Made by a program: the position numbers and the translations under genes. Shown here one piece after another: positions 40,811 through 51,015 of a stretch of 64,000 nucleotides of DNA. The notes under the pieces were generated by a model. That model was not told where the DNA came from. It worked only from the letters and a program-made list of their open reading frames with translations, and made no database searches. The stretch lies in the NCBI GenBank assembly GCA_951799405.1, contig OX637339.1, forward strand, positions 310,001 to 374,000, given 5' to 3'. How positions within the stretch are numbered: position 1 is the stretch's first letter; every line of letters begins with the position of its first letter. This DNA comes from Agapetus fuscipes (Eukaryota > Arthropoda > Insecta > Trichoptera > Glossosomatidae).

Positions 40811-41224
40811 AAAAAAATTCTCTTCAGTAGGTTCTACTGAACATAATTCGCTTGAATTCACCGTCCAAGTCTCACTTCCATACATTAAAAATGCACCTCT
40901 AGAGATTGTTTTAGATTTCACACATTTTTTCTAAACGCTATTGCAGAGTTTTACACTTGAGATGCCGGGCGATGGTTTGCAATTCGCACGTGGATGTACT
41001 TGTATAATAAACTTAGCGGAAAGGTCTCTGGAGTGCCCATACAAAGCTATATTTTTTTACTGCCTGTGAGTTGACCCTTGCAGAAGCAACAGACGGCTAC
41101 GAGACATAGGTGTCACCAAAGTCAAATAACAATAAAACTTCATAAAAGCTTTAACGTTGAACGTGTTTTTGTAAGAACAATATAAAAGTAAGTGCAATAC
41201 CTACATTGATTTCACTTAGATAGT
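40811..41224. other. No feature recognised
   Basis: No repeat or motif noted. Confidence 0.4.
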
Positions 41225-41450
41225 GGCTGACCGCCCATACTGTAAAAATGGTTCACTTTGCTAATGTCACCCAGGTTTCAGGGAAGGTCACTAAAAGTTG
41301 CAAGATTTATGTGCATTTGAGATTGGGATTTTAATTTCTAAGTACGCGTATGCAGCATTTGTAAGCGAGAACAGAACACGCGTCTGTTTGTGGACCTGCA
41401 TTTTTTAATGTTAATTTATCTCTTTGCAACTTAGATTAAACATATTGAAA
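41225..41450 (+). repeat. RTE 3'-end copy
   Basis: Sense, beginning inside the GGCTGACCGCCCATAC block. Confidence 0.8.
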
Positions 41451-41490
41451 TTGCCTTGCTTGAAAAATATTCAAGTTTTAAAACAAATAC

Positions 41491-41628
41491 AAATGAAGTC
41501 TGGTCGATAGGCCATTTGGTAGAGTGCTTGCGTTCTATGCTGAAGGACTAGGGTTAAATCCACACCAGTGTGTTCAAAATGATTTCCCGTGTCAGTCTTC
41601 ATTTGAAACTCAAAATAAAAATACTCCT
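41491..41628 (+). repeat. SINE-C head fragment
   Basis: TCTGGTCGATAGGCCATTTG through CCGTGTCAGTCTTCATTTG, then the tandem array starts. Confidence 0.65.
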
Positions 41629-42213
41629 ATATAATCTAGTACCCATATATTTGTACTAAACCTGTATTTTTTTAGATTACCTGTATATTACCCTCTATAT
41701 GTGTCATCTATTACCCATGAGGTGTAGCACACTGCCGCTTTTTATCCCACCTGTGTATTACCATTAGATTACCTATGTATTACCCTCAACACGTATTATA
41801 TCGTACCCATAACGTGCAGCTCACTGTCGCTTTGTACTCCACCTGTGTATTACCATTAGATTACCTGTATATTACCCTCTGCACGTATCATCTAGTACCC
41901 ATGACGTGTAGCGCATAGTCTCTTTGTACACCACCTCTGTATTACCATTATATTACCCTCTACATGTATCATCTAGTACCCATTCAGTGTAGCACACTGT
42001 CGCTTTGTACTCCACCTGTGTATTACCATTAGATTACCTGTATATTACCCTCTACACGTATCTTCTAGTACCCATGAGGTGTAGCACACTATAGCTTTGT
42101 ACCCCACTTGTGTATTACCATTAGATTACCTGTATATTACCCTCTACCCGTATCATCTAGTACCCATGAGTTGTAGAAAACTGACGCTTTGTACCCCACC
42201 TGTGTATTACCAA
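41629..42213. repeat. 92-bp tandem repeat, about 6.4 copies
   Basis: ATTACCATTAGATTACC recurs at 41758, 41849, 41941, 42022, 42114 and 42206 (spacings 91, 92, 81, 92, 92). One unit has a 10-11 bp deletion. Units contain CATCTAGTACCCATGA and GTAGCACACTGTCGC. It begins inside SINE-C sequence. Satellite-like. Confidence 0.85.
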
Positions 42214-42576
42214 TAAAGTTTTAATTGAAAAGTTCCCACTCGCTTTGTTCCCGCCGGATAAATACTTTATGAAACTGTACGCAGAGCTCCAGGCCCGGAT
42301 AATGCGAACGTCAATACTCCACCCGAGTACATATTATAATGTATTAGAGTATTATCAATAAATACCTGAGTAATCTATAATCTATAATCGAAGTTGCGAA
42401 GATATAATATCAACATCCAACATATCGCCACCTAAAAGGTTAAACAGAATTAGTGTTAATTGACTGATTTGAGAAATCGTGGATTAAACATTGTTTTGTA
42501 TGTAACTTATCATAGTAAGTGAACTAATCATAAGAAAGTGCTCTAGAAAAAGTTCTGCACTACAAGATTTTCACAG

Positions 42577-42865
42577 ATGATTTATTTGGTGAGCGCTGTT
42601 TTTGTGTGTATCACACCTCAAAAGCTCTCTGCAAGCTTGGTCATCGCTGCAGAAACCGACAATTTTCAAGCAAGACCCAGTTGCTGGAAGGCCGGATGGA
42701 CCTTTAGTGACCGGTCTTTGGTAAAGGTACGTGAATTTTTCACCCAGCGAAGAGCACATTTAAAAACATAAATGGTATATATATTTGTGCTCTACCGGGA
42801 TTCGAACCCACACTCTTCCATTTACGAGTCAAAAGCGTTAACCACCAGAAAACGGTCCAGTTCAA
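42577..42865 (-). mobile_element. SINE-B
   Basis: Antisense, almost complete; box B complement GGATTCGAACCC. Confidence 0.75.
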
Positions 42866-43514
42866 AGTCAAAAACAAGCACTGGGGAGACGAACTAACTA
42901 TTTTACTAACCAACTAAGCTCGTCTTAACCCTGCACCACATTATCATGCAGCTTTATGTTAATTTCACATGTGAGTATTCCGCACCATCGACTTAGTGGG
43001 CCAGTGAATCTGTCTGAATGCACACACGGAAGTTCGGCCACATCTCACACATCTTGTATGCACTATTTCCTCTCAATATTCAGGAATTCTCTTGGAGCGT
43101 AAAGGGAGAACCAGTTGCAGCAAAAAATAACACTTAAAAGCTTTCCCTGTCTGCAAGAAGGGATGATAAACTTTTATAAAACTATTTATGAAATAATTCA
43201 GCGGAAACTTTTTAGAACTCCATTTTGTTTTCTTTTTAAATGAAAATGAACTGTCTGGTGTTGAACACTGAACAACCAAACAGTGTTTATTTTTTTTATT
43301 TTATTTTAAATATAAAACTAAAAATAAAATCTCTGCTTCAAGGAAAGGCGACATGAGTTACAAGGTTTATGTTCATGAGAGGATTTGATGCATTTTATAT
43401 GGAACAACGATCAGCTGTTGATACGCCGCCATGTTTTATTTCGTCATTTATTTTCATATGGAATAATACGGCAAGATCTACCGACGGCCGTCGAGACTTC
43501 CACAACATAGCAAC
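42866..43514. other. Mostly unrecognised
   Basis: 43400-43500 shares GATCAGCTGTT..CGCCGCCATGTTTTAT with the flank of MITE-Q copies. 43325-43390 has a faint RTE-tail resemblance. Confidence 0.4.
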
Positions 43515-43687
43515 TCTGGACGAATTTCCCTGAAAGAGGGGTGACATTGGCAAAGTGAATGAGTGTTCAGTCTTATACCAACCTATAAGTCAAGGAATGA
43601 CATACATTTTTGTTAAAACTCGATGGTTGGTATTAAATCTAATCTAATCTAAGTTGCAAATATAATATGCAACATTGGTAATTCACA
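43515..43687 (-). repeat. RTE 3'-end pieces
   Basis: 43515-43600 is the antisense start half of one copy. 43635-43687 is the antisense tail of another copy, which continues after the LINE at 44938. Confidence 0.7.
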
Positions 43688-44945
43688 TTATTTATTTATT
43701 TTATTTATTTATTTATTTACAATAGCAATACATTTAACTTAACAGTTCAAGGACCATAGCGCTAAACATTATATTATACTATATTTAACTTAACATAAAA
43801 CATAATATATTTAACTTATCTTAAAAATTACTCAAGCATACGTCTTTCTAACAAAACCTTCCACTCACGCATCAACTCATTTATTCCGGAATAAAATATA
43901 TCCATATTCGGCGATGACGACATCAGATCATTGATCATCGCGTGCGCACGAGAAACAAATGAGTTACGGAGGAGATTAGTCCGGCTCGAGGTAACGCTAA
44001 AGAGCCTATGCGACCTGGCTCTGGTAAAGGAGTCGGGCACATAGAGCGTCAAAACACGCCCGCTCAATTCCATGCAGTCAACCTCGTTTCTGAGGAGTTT
44101 GATAATGAATTTGGCAAGAGAAAGTTGCCTTCTAAGGAATAAGGAGTCGAAACCAAGATGTCCCTGCAGGAAGGCGGTGGGATACATAAAGGGATAGTAT
44201 CCATACAACACTTTGTAATGATGCCTCAAAAATACTTTTTGCACCTGTTCTAGCATTAAGATGTATTTATTTTCATATGGAGCCCAGATCGGTGCATTGG
44301 ATTCGAGAATACTACGCACTAGTGCAGTGTATAATATCTGAGTTGCAGTGTCAGATAACATCTGCGTATTACGGATGACGAAACCCAAGCGCTGGTAAGC
44401 CTTGTCCCTTACGTTACTGATCTGCGTATGGAAGTTGAGCTGGGTGTCGAAGACCACGCCCAAGTCCCTAACTGAGCTCACTCTAGTAACGAGCTCGTTG
44501 GAAATAAAGTAGTCATGTGTGAAAGGACTTGAAACTCGCGTAAAAGACATTATCTGACATTTTTTAAGGTTTAACAGTAATTTGTTCTGCCTGCTCCAGT
44601 CGTTGACCGAAGTCAGATCATTTTGCAGATCAACTACATCCGCATGACTTCTGACAGTCTTGATAAGTTTTACATCGTCAGCGAAAATTATTATATCTGA
44701 CCTAGAGACTGCATCAGGTAAGTCATTAATGAAAAGAACAAAAAAAAACGGTCCCAGATTCGACCCTTGACTAATGCCTGACCGGGTGAAGTAGTTGCAA
44801 GAAGTGTATGGGCCGTATTTCACGAATTGTGTACGGTTAGATAAGTATGATGCAAAAAGTTTTAACAGTTTGGGGACGAAACCCATGTTAGCAAGTTTTA
44901 CCAGCAGAACATCATTGTCTATGAACATCATTGTCATTGAACATA
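43688..44945 (-). mobile_element. LINE-J, 5'-truncated Jockey/CR1-like insertion
   Basis: The 3' end is a TAAA-type tail (complement at 43688-43720). The element ends at about 44940 inside RT. Both sides are the two halves of one RTE tail (43635-43687 and 44945-45020), which marks the insertion point. A small duplication of GAACATCATTGTC at the 5' joint suggests a rearranged integration. Confidence 0.8.
43828..44937 (-). CDS. LINE ORF2 C-terminal part: RT palm to end
   Basis: 369 codons without a stop. The conserved segment SGISQGSNLGPFFFVLFINDL is at residues 53-73 and the RT catalytic FADD at 85-88. After it come the thumb region and a long C-terminal domain ending in EWKVLLERRMLE. Endonuclease and the first RT motifs are missing because of 5' truncation; the apparent Met1 is internal. 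Absence of stops fits a fairly recent insertion. The 3' end matches the fragment at 19087-19670. Confidence 0.85.
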   Translation of the reverse strand: MTMMFIDNDVLLVKLANMGFVPKLLKLFASYLSNRTQFVKYGPYTSCNYFTRSGISQGSNLGPFFFVLFINDLPDAVSRSDIIIFADDVKLIKTVRSHADVVDLQNDLTSVNDWSRQNKLLLNLKKCQIMSFTRVSSPFTHDYFISNELVTRVSSVRDLGVVFDTQLNFHTQISNVRDKAYQRLGFVIRNTQMLSDTATQILYTALVRSILESNAPIWAPYENKYILMLEQVQKVFLRHHYKVLYGYYPFMYPTAFLQGHLGFDSLFLRRQLSLAKFIIKLLRNEVDCMELSGRVLTLYVPDSFTRARSHRLFSVTSSRTNLLRNSFVSRAHAMINDLMSSSPNMDIFYSGINELMREWKVLLERRMLE

Positions 44946-45020
44946 TTGTCTATGCATTCTCACAAGCAGACACGTACAAGTTCGCGCTTGCACATGCCAC
45001 ATGTGAACCTACAATATGCT
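44946..45020 (-). repeat. RTE 3' end, second half
   Basis: Continuation (TATGCATTCTCACAAGCAG and following) of the tail at 43635-43687 beyond the LINE. Confidence 0.75.
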
Positions 45021-45034
45021 TTGTATAAGTCAAT

Positions 45035-45290
45035 GTTATTGGCCGAGGGGGTCAAGTGGGCTGATCTTTCTAGCATGTTTAGAATAGAACAACGTTGGTT
45101 CGATCCCCGCCTGGGTCATTTGACCATAACTTTTTAAGTTATTGGGTAATTATCAATTAATGATTCATTAAAATAAACAATAATGAATTATAAATTGATG
45201 AGACTCATACCTGTTTCTGGCCAGGCATAATAGGTTGGTGAATTGCATTACTCTTCACAAATCTATTTTAAAAATATATATATTAATAAC
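45035..45290 (+). mobile_element. SINE-L, good copy
   Basis: Head TTGGCCGAGGGGGTCAAGTG with box B TTGGTTCGATCC. The body contains TTATTGGGTAATTATCAATT and CTGTTTCTGGCCAGGC, and the end is CTTCACAAATCTATTTT. Confidence 0.75.
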
Positions 45291-45390
45291 AAAAAAAAAA
45301 CTCAAATCTTAAATGGACATGCACCCTGCAACTCATTAAATAAAACGTAAAGTTATATATGTGAACTTGGAGTACCGCAACACAACGCAA

Positions 45391-45535
45391 AAACGCAACT
45401 TAGCTACACATATAGTGTAACTTCTTGCCGCGTTATCCCCGAAGGGGTCGCATGTGGCGAGTTGAACCTTTTTATTTTTACAGGTAAGGGGGCCGGCCTT
45501 ACGCCAACCACTTCAGTTGAAGTGGGTGTTTGTAG
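45391..45535 (-). repeat. SINE-C 3' part
   Basis: Antisense, no head. Confidence 0.7.
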
Positions 45536-45839
45536 TGGAGTACTCCTAGTACAAAATGTTTCGCAACCTCTTCTCGATTGCGTGAATCAAATAAATGTGT
45601 GAAACTAAAACACTCACCAGTATTGCCATCGCATATTCCATACATTTTCGATGTACGCAATCGAGGGGAGTTTATGAAGGAAGTTTATTACTTGAAATAC
45701 TGGAATCGGAAGTTAGGATCGCTCCCACAACTTTGTCACACAACTAAATTACTAACTGAGGTGTGACAATCACAGAAACTTGTCTCAATATCCTGGACAG
45801 ATGACGTCATACTCAAAGTTTGTACATCATGAGGGAAAG
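45536..45839. other. No feature recognised
   Basis: A 62-codon frame at 45578-45766 has no motif. TGACGTCA at 45801-45808 is a CRE-like palindrome without promoter context. Confidence 0.4.
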
Positions 45840-46136
45840 TGTAATGTTTAAAATGGAAAGGAATCTCCAGGATGTACCTACAGGATACTTACTCCGGCTA
45901 GCTATCATCAGCATCACTTTCAGGGCGTGGGGTTCTTTCCTTGGGTTGCTTACTTGTATTTTGGGAAGGTTGTATATTAAAAGATAAGTTTAACATGAAC
46001 AAATAAGGGTTTATTTACTTTAGTAATATGGGGGAAAAAGGGGAAATAAGGGAATGGCCAGACCTGTACCTTGTCACTAAAACACACTGTACACTTCGAG
46101 ATTGTTCTTTCAATGTTATTTTAAAATAACATAACA
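45840..46136 (-). mobile_element. Solo LTR, short form of the 46947 family
   Basis: 297 bp, TGTTATG...ATTACA on the minus strand, flanked by AAAG on both sides (45836-45839 and 46137-46140). It matches both ends of the 632-bp LTR at 46947-47578 but lacks its GC-rich middle of about 335 bp. Confidence 0.8.
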
Positions 46137-46227
46137 AAAGTTCTGTCTTTTATTGAAATTTCACAGCTCAATCTATCGCTTCTTTCTTATATCGCTTCTG
46201 TTCTGTCATATCACGCCAATACTAAGG

Positions 46228-46592
46228 AGCCTGCACTGGTTAAAGTATCCAGAGAGTAGCTTACAAGATATGCTACACTGTGTTCAAGGCGCTCAACGGG
46301 AAGGCTCCAACATACTTGGCTGAGCTGCTATCCCAGCAGTCCAACAGGAGTGATCTGGTGCTGAGATCCTCTGTATCAGGAGGGATAAGACTCAACGATG
46401 ACCTCTGCTGCATTCTCAACGGGAGCTGCTCATCGACGCAGTTCGGCCGATCGGTTCTGGACCGGTCGGTTACGCGGATCTTGTTGCCAGTAGAGCCAAC
46501 TACCTTGCATTCCACCGCTTCTGTCAGTCCTGGACAGAAGCGGTCAGTAGCCCTCAGTCGCTACTTACGACATTCATACATACTTAATAAAA
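46228..46592 (+). pseudogene. CR1/L2-like LINE ORF2 C-terminus
   Basis: A frame from about 46280 reads FKALNGKAPTYLAELL and then SDLVLRSS, the usual CR1/L2 C-terminal region (LHWL...FK-x-L-x-G-x-AP-YL). Frameshifts precede it. It runs directly into an ATAATA tract, then SINE-B. Confidence 0.65.
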
Positions 46593-46595
46593 TAA

Positions 46596-46893
46596 TAATT
46601 ATATTAGGATGATTTATTTGGTGAGCGCTGTTTTTGTGTGTATCACACCTCAAGAGCCCTGTGCGAGCTTGGTCGTCGCTGTAGAAAGCGCCAATTCTCA
46701 AGCAAGACCCAGTTGTTAAAAGGTTGGATGGACCTTTCAGTGACCGGTCTTTGGTAAAGGTTTATGAATTTTTCAACTCAGCGAAGAGCACATTCGAAAT
46801 ATAAATGGTACATTTTTGTGCTCCGCCGGGATCCGAATCCACAACCTTCCATTTACGAGTCCGAAGTGTTGCCACTACGGACTACGGACCGGT
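46596..46893 (-). mobile_element. SINE-B unit of a 5S-tRNA composite SINE
   Basis: Antisense SINE-B, complete, box B complement GGATCCGAATCC. On the minus strand its head starts 6-7 bp after the end of the 5S-like unit (46900). The same linkage of a 5S-like end and SINE-B is seen at 56800-56830. Confidence 0.75.
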
Positions 46894-46899
46894 CCAAGA

Positions 46900-46946
46900 T
46901 GCCAACGACACGCGGTGTAACTGAGCGGTCACCCATCCAGGTATTG
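46900..46946 (-). rRNA. 5S rRNA-like unit, 3' part (split)
   Basis: Antisense of the 3' part of 5S rRNA, including GGATGGGTGACCGCT (box C region) and CACCGCGTGTCGTTGGC. Together with 50437-50507 it makes about 117 nt, the size of 5S. About a dozen bases differ from the insect 5S as I know it, so it is a pseudogene or the head of a 5S-derived SINE. Confidence 0.8.
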
Positions 46947-47578
46947 TGTTATGTTATTTTATAATAACATTGAAAGAACAATCCCAAAGTGTGCAGTGTA
47001 TGTTTGTGAGCCGAACGGAGCCGAACGGTCACGGAAGCGGCCGAACTGCACCGTATGAACTAATCAGGCCGTCGTTCGTTAGTTCCTGGCGAGATGTGAA
47101 GTGAGTCAGACGTTAGCGACCAAGCACCAAGCGGTGCAGGAGGGGGCACTACGATGGAGCTCCCTCCCCCCCCATCTACTTGGATTTCCTGCCAGCAAGG
47201 CACCCGCCTTGTGGACCAGAGGCATAGGAGCGCCCACCCAGGGGCTCCCACGTGTGGAGGCGCCCGCCTTGTGAACCGCCGCTAGCCTGGGGCGCTGCCC
47301 CAGGCCTTCCGTTTAGAACTCCAGCCAACGGAATAGGGAGTGTTCTAGTGACAACCTGTAGGTCTGGCCAATCCCTTATTTCCCCTTTCCCCCCCCCCCC
47401 ATATTAGTACAGTAATAAACCCTTATTTGTTCATGTTAACTTTATCTTTTCATTATAAAACCCTTCCCAAGATATAAGTAAGCAATACCAAAGAGGGAAC
47501 CCCACGCCCTGAGAGTGATGCTGATGAGAGCTAGCCGGATGTAAGTATCCTGAAGATCCTTTCAATCTAAACATAACA
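46947..47578 (+). repeat. 5' LTR, 632 bp
   Basis: Begins TGTTATGTTATTTTATAATA and ends AAACATAACA. It has a GC-rich middle at about 46990-47340 that the solo LTR at 45840 lacks. GAGCCGAACG is repeated in it. Confidence 0.85.
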
Positions 47579-47579
47579 C

Positions 47580-47600
47580 TGGCGCATCCAACTGGGATTC
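47580..47600 (+). other. Primer-binding site
   Basis: TGGCGCATCCAACTGGGATT begins 1 bp after the LTR. The leading TGG pairs with tRNA CCA. The tRNA is uncertain; the site looks similar to, but is not identical with, the tRNA-Lys type site at 7271. Confidence 0.65.
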
Positions 47601-49787
47601 TTTCGATATTGCGAACTTTAATTTTGGGAATTGTTTTGTGAAGCTCTGTTTTTTTTGTGTGTAATTTTTTTTTGCTTTCATTATGACGTCATATGTTTTC
47701 TTGCTTTGATTTTAGAATGAATTGTTTTTGTTTTGATTGCTTTTGCATTTTGCTGTAATGTCCTTTTGACGATTAAAAATTATGATAGAATTTTTATATC
47801 AATATAAATTGACATGCAATCTTTGAGAAGCCTGAAAAATAGATCATTAAATCTTTTATCATTTGCTAAGAAACCTCGCCATATTTTAATTTTTTACGCC
47901 AAATTTCATTTTTTCTTCAACATTTAGTATTTCTGTCTATTTTGATTTTAACACTATTTTGGTCGCTTCCTTTCTGTTTTTTGCATTTGCGTAAATGTAC
48001 TTTGACGATTTAAAATTCTGTGAAATTTTAATATCAATAAAATGTACATGCATTTTTGAGAATTCATTTGAGAAAGCATCATTATTTTGTTTTATTTTTT
48101 TCACAGAAATCTAGCTTTGTTTATTTTACATAAGTACCTACCTTGAAATTGATGCATTATTTGTTGCTAGGCAAATAAACTTTCACTTTATGTTTTTTTC
48201 ATAAAAGCTTTTAACAAACTTTTTTCCACATTAAAGGATTCTCAGAAGTATTTTATTTAATGTGAGGATTAAGTGTTTGGTAATTCATGATGTTTTTTCC
48301 CCCATTTGTTTTTTTTTAATGTGCTATTCTCAAAAACATTTTAAAATATTTATTTTTTCGGGGTAAACTGGTGATTAGGTCCTTTCGGAAATTTACTACG
48401 AACTATGGCTATTCGGTTGGCTGCCATTTGTAAATAATTTTATAGATTAGCTTTAGGTACTTTTGTGTGTTGTCAGGGAACATTTAAATCGTTCCAAGAA
48501 CCCTCAAAAAACGATAGAGGATTGTAATTTTTGTAAAAAGGTAGCTTAGGATTCATTTTAGTTTAATATTTACGATAGTTTTATTTCTTGCAAGCCAATA
48601 GCATATCACTTTTGTGCGATGTTTGACTGATATACGGGTCACTTGGAGATTTAAACTTGAACGGTTCTCAAAAAACATCGGAGAAATTTTGTTTTATAGT
48701 GTACAAATAGGTAATTTAGTTAGAATTAGGATTTCTTGACTACATTTGTTTTTATGTATGTAAATATCTTCTACAGTTTTTTTTTTGTGTAAAATTTCAA
48801 TGGTTTTCCGAATTAACCCTTTGGAAAAAGACTGAATAATGAAGTTTCTTTATTCTTCTAAAAAATGAAGTGGCGCCATTGAGAAAGAGTGGGAAAATGT
48901 GGTCCTTTGGGCGAGGGAAGCCGTTTTCCGGGATTCTACTTTCGTAGGTCCGTGTGTGGATTTTCCACGGTATGTTGATGTAGGGATGAAATTATCACTG
49001 CTTTGAGTGGAAATTGATGTAAGGGGAAGAAATGCTGGCCTTTTTCTTGGAAAAGGGAGCGCATTTTCTTGAGATGTTACGTTTCGTAAATCTGGGATCT
49101 GATATGCACTTTTGTGTATAAGATGACACTTAAAGCCTTGTTCATTTTGTCGAAGGGGGAAAATGTCTGTGAGTACAGACGTGTTTGAGGCTCGAAAGAG
49201 CTGGTGTATTTGTAATATTTTGTTTGTGTATTCCATTATCACTTTAGGATGTTTTATATGGAATGTTCCACTCTTTTTTCGAGTGAGTTCGTAGTGGATT
49301 TTACGCACTAACATATTAAATATTTTGAGCAAGTTTTGGATGTTGTCTCTGTATGTATTTTTTTTGTATTCAGCTCAGAACGTATTGTTATATAATAGTC
49401 GACTCCTGTAACGAGTTATGACTTGGTTAATATAAGTACCAGTGTAAAATATGTTTTGATTGCTGTGATTATTATTTATTGTTTAGAGTTTTCGACATGT
49501 TTTGGTGAAGAAAAAAGGCCTTGTTACAAGATCGCTTTTAATCCGCGTCTTGTCGGTTATTGGAACCACCTTGAAATTTCCCAAATCAAATCGATAATTC
49601 TCACAGCCACCAGTTTTCTTCTTCCTTCTTTCTGGTGTGTTGATAGGACAGAAGGATGTTCCTGTAAATCCCCATTTCCTTTTTGTGTTCCCATAACATT
49701 TTCAATTTTCTTAATGGCCAAAGACCTGGTGTTGTGTGTGAAGACTGTTGTGTTGCTCCTGGTTTTTTTTTCTTTCTTTATTTTTGT
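47601..49787 (+). other. Internal region without gag or pol
   Basis: T-rich. Two frames over 150 codons are open (48850-49332 minus; 49423-49911 plus). The plus one starts with a hydrophobic, signal-like stretch and runs into the 3' LTR. Neither shows a known motif, and I do not call them genes. Confidence 0.55.
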
Positions 49788-49799
49788 GAGAAAGGGGAA
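49788..49799 (+). other. Polypurine tract
   Basis: GAGAAAGGGGAA directly before the 3' LTR. Confidence 0.8.
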
Positions 49800-50432
49800 T
49801 GTTATGTTATTTTATAATAACATTGAAAGAACAATCCCAAAGTGTGCAGTGTATGTTTGTGAGCCGAACGGAGCCGAACGGTCACGGAAGCGGCCGAACT
49901 GCACCGTATGAACTAATCAGGCCGTCGTTCGTTAGTTCCTGGCGAGATGTGAAGTGAGTCAGACGTTAGCGACCAAGCACCAAGCGGTGCAGGAGGGGGC
50001 ACTACGATGGAGCTCCCTCCCCCCCCATCTACTTGGATTTCCTGCCAGCAAGGCACCCGCCTTGTGGACCAGAGGCATAGGAGCGCCCACCCAGGGGCTC
50101 CCACGTGTGGAGGCGCCCGCCTTGTGAACCGCCGCTAGCCTGGGGCGCTGCCCCAGGCCTTCCGTTTAGAACTCCAGCCAACGGAATAGGGAGTGTTCTA
50201 GTGACAACCTGTAGGTCTGGCCAATCCCTTATTTCCCCTTTCCCCCCCCCCCCCATATTAGTACAGTAATAAACCCTTATTTGTTCATGTTAACTTTATC
50301 TTTTCATTATAAAACCCTTCCCAAGATATAAGTAAGCAATACCAAAGAGGGAACCCCACGCCCTGAGAGTGATGCTGATGAGAGCTAGCCGGATGTAAGT
50401 ATCCTGAAGATCCTTTCAATCTAAACATAACA
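49800..50432 (+). repeat. 3' LTR, 633 bp
   Basis: Same as the 5' LTR except for one extra C in the run near 50242-50254. Confidence 0.85.
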
Positions 50433-50436
50433 ATTG

Positions 50437-50507
50437 TCCGCGCCCAATGTTGCTTAACTTCGGTGATCAATTGGAACCGGTGCTTTCAACATGGTAACGT
50501 CGTTGAC
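50437..50507 (-). rRNA. 5S rRNA-like unit, 5' part (split)
   Basis: On the minus strand it starts GTCAACGACGTTACCATGTT and contains GATCACCGAAGTTAAGCAAC, a highly conserved 5S segment (box A region). It is cut at 50437 by the LTR insertion; the remainder is at 46900-46946. Confidence 0.8.
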
Positions 50508-50554
50508 TACTTAACACTTATGTATGTATTACACTTTTAATCTACTGCGCTCAG

Positions 50555-50650
50555 CCGAGCCTCCCTGAAACAGGGGTGACATTGGCAAAGTGAACCATTT
50601 TTTCAGTATGGGTGGTCAGCCTCATACCAACCTATAAGTCAAGGAATCAA
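50555..50650 (-). repeat. RTE 3'-end fragment
   Basis: Antisense first third (CCCTGAAACAGGGGTGACAT onward). Confidence 0.8.
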
Positions 50651-50761
50651 ATAAATATTTTCAATTTTATTGATTGTAGAGGCATTAACTTTGTAATCGT
50701 TCATCAAAGCTGTTTTTCTTTTATACCACTACGGTACTTAGCACTTTTTTCAATCAACTTA

Positions 50762-51015
50762 TCTAATCTAATCTAAGCTGAAAAGATATATATCTTTTAA
50801 GATTTATATTAAATGCATTCCCACAAGCAGACATGTATAATTTCGCGCTAAGACATGCCGCATGTGGACACACAATATAAAAACCCAATCTCAAATCAAC
50901 ATAAGCCCTGCAACTCTTGCCGTCCTTCCCTGAAACATGGGTGACATTGGCAAAGTGAACCATTTTTTACAGTATGGGTGGTCAGCCTCATACCAACCTA
51001 TAACTCAAGGAATCA
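50762..51015 (-). repeat. RTE 3'-end copy
   Basis: Antisense, complete, with the (ATCTA)n tail complement. Confidence 0.85.

Larger units (their letters stand above)
46947..50432 (+). mobile_element. Non-autonomous LTR retrotransposon, very young
   Basis: 3486 bp with LTRs 46947-47578 and 49800-50432 that differ, as far as I can see, only in the length of a C-run (12 versus 13). The 4-bp duplication ATTG flanks it (46943-46946 and 50433-50436). It has a primer-binding site, a purine tract and a 2.2-kb interior with no gag or pol. The layout fits a LARD/TRIM-type passenger relying on an autonomous relative. It inserted into a 5S-like sequence. Strand is assigned from the primer site on the left. 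Confidence 0.85.

Noticed and set aside
41629..42213. CRISPR-like repeat array
   Set aside because: Units are 92 bp, contiguous and diverged, with no spacers, in a eukaryotic context.
47060..47251. 63-codon minus frame repeated exactly at 49913-50104
   Set aside because: It is the same LTR sequence twice; a GC-rich chance frame.
47537..47560. CTGATGA in the LTR as a hammerhead core
   Set aside because: No GAAA at the right distance and no helix I pairing.
49423..49911. 162-codon frame with a signal-like start at the 3' end of the LTR element, in the position of an envelope gene
   Set aside because: No envelope motif, it runs into the LTR, and the upstream part of the element is non-coding. 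Position alone is not evidence.
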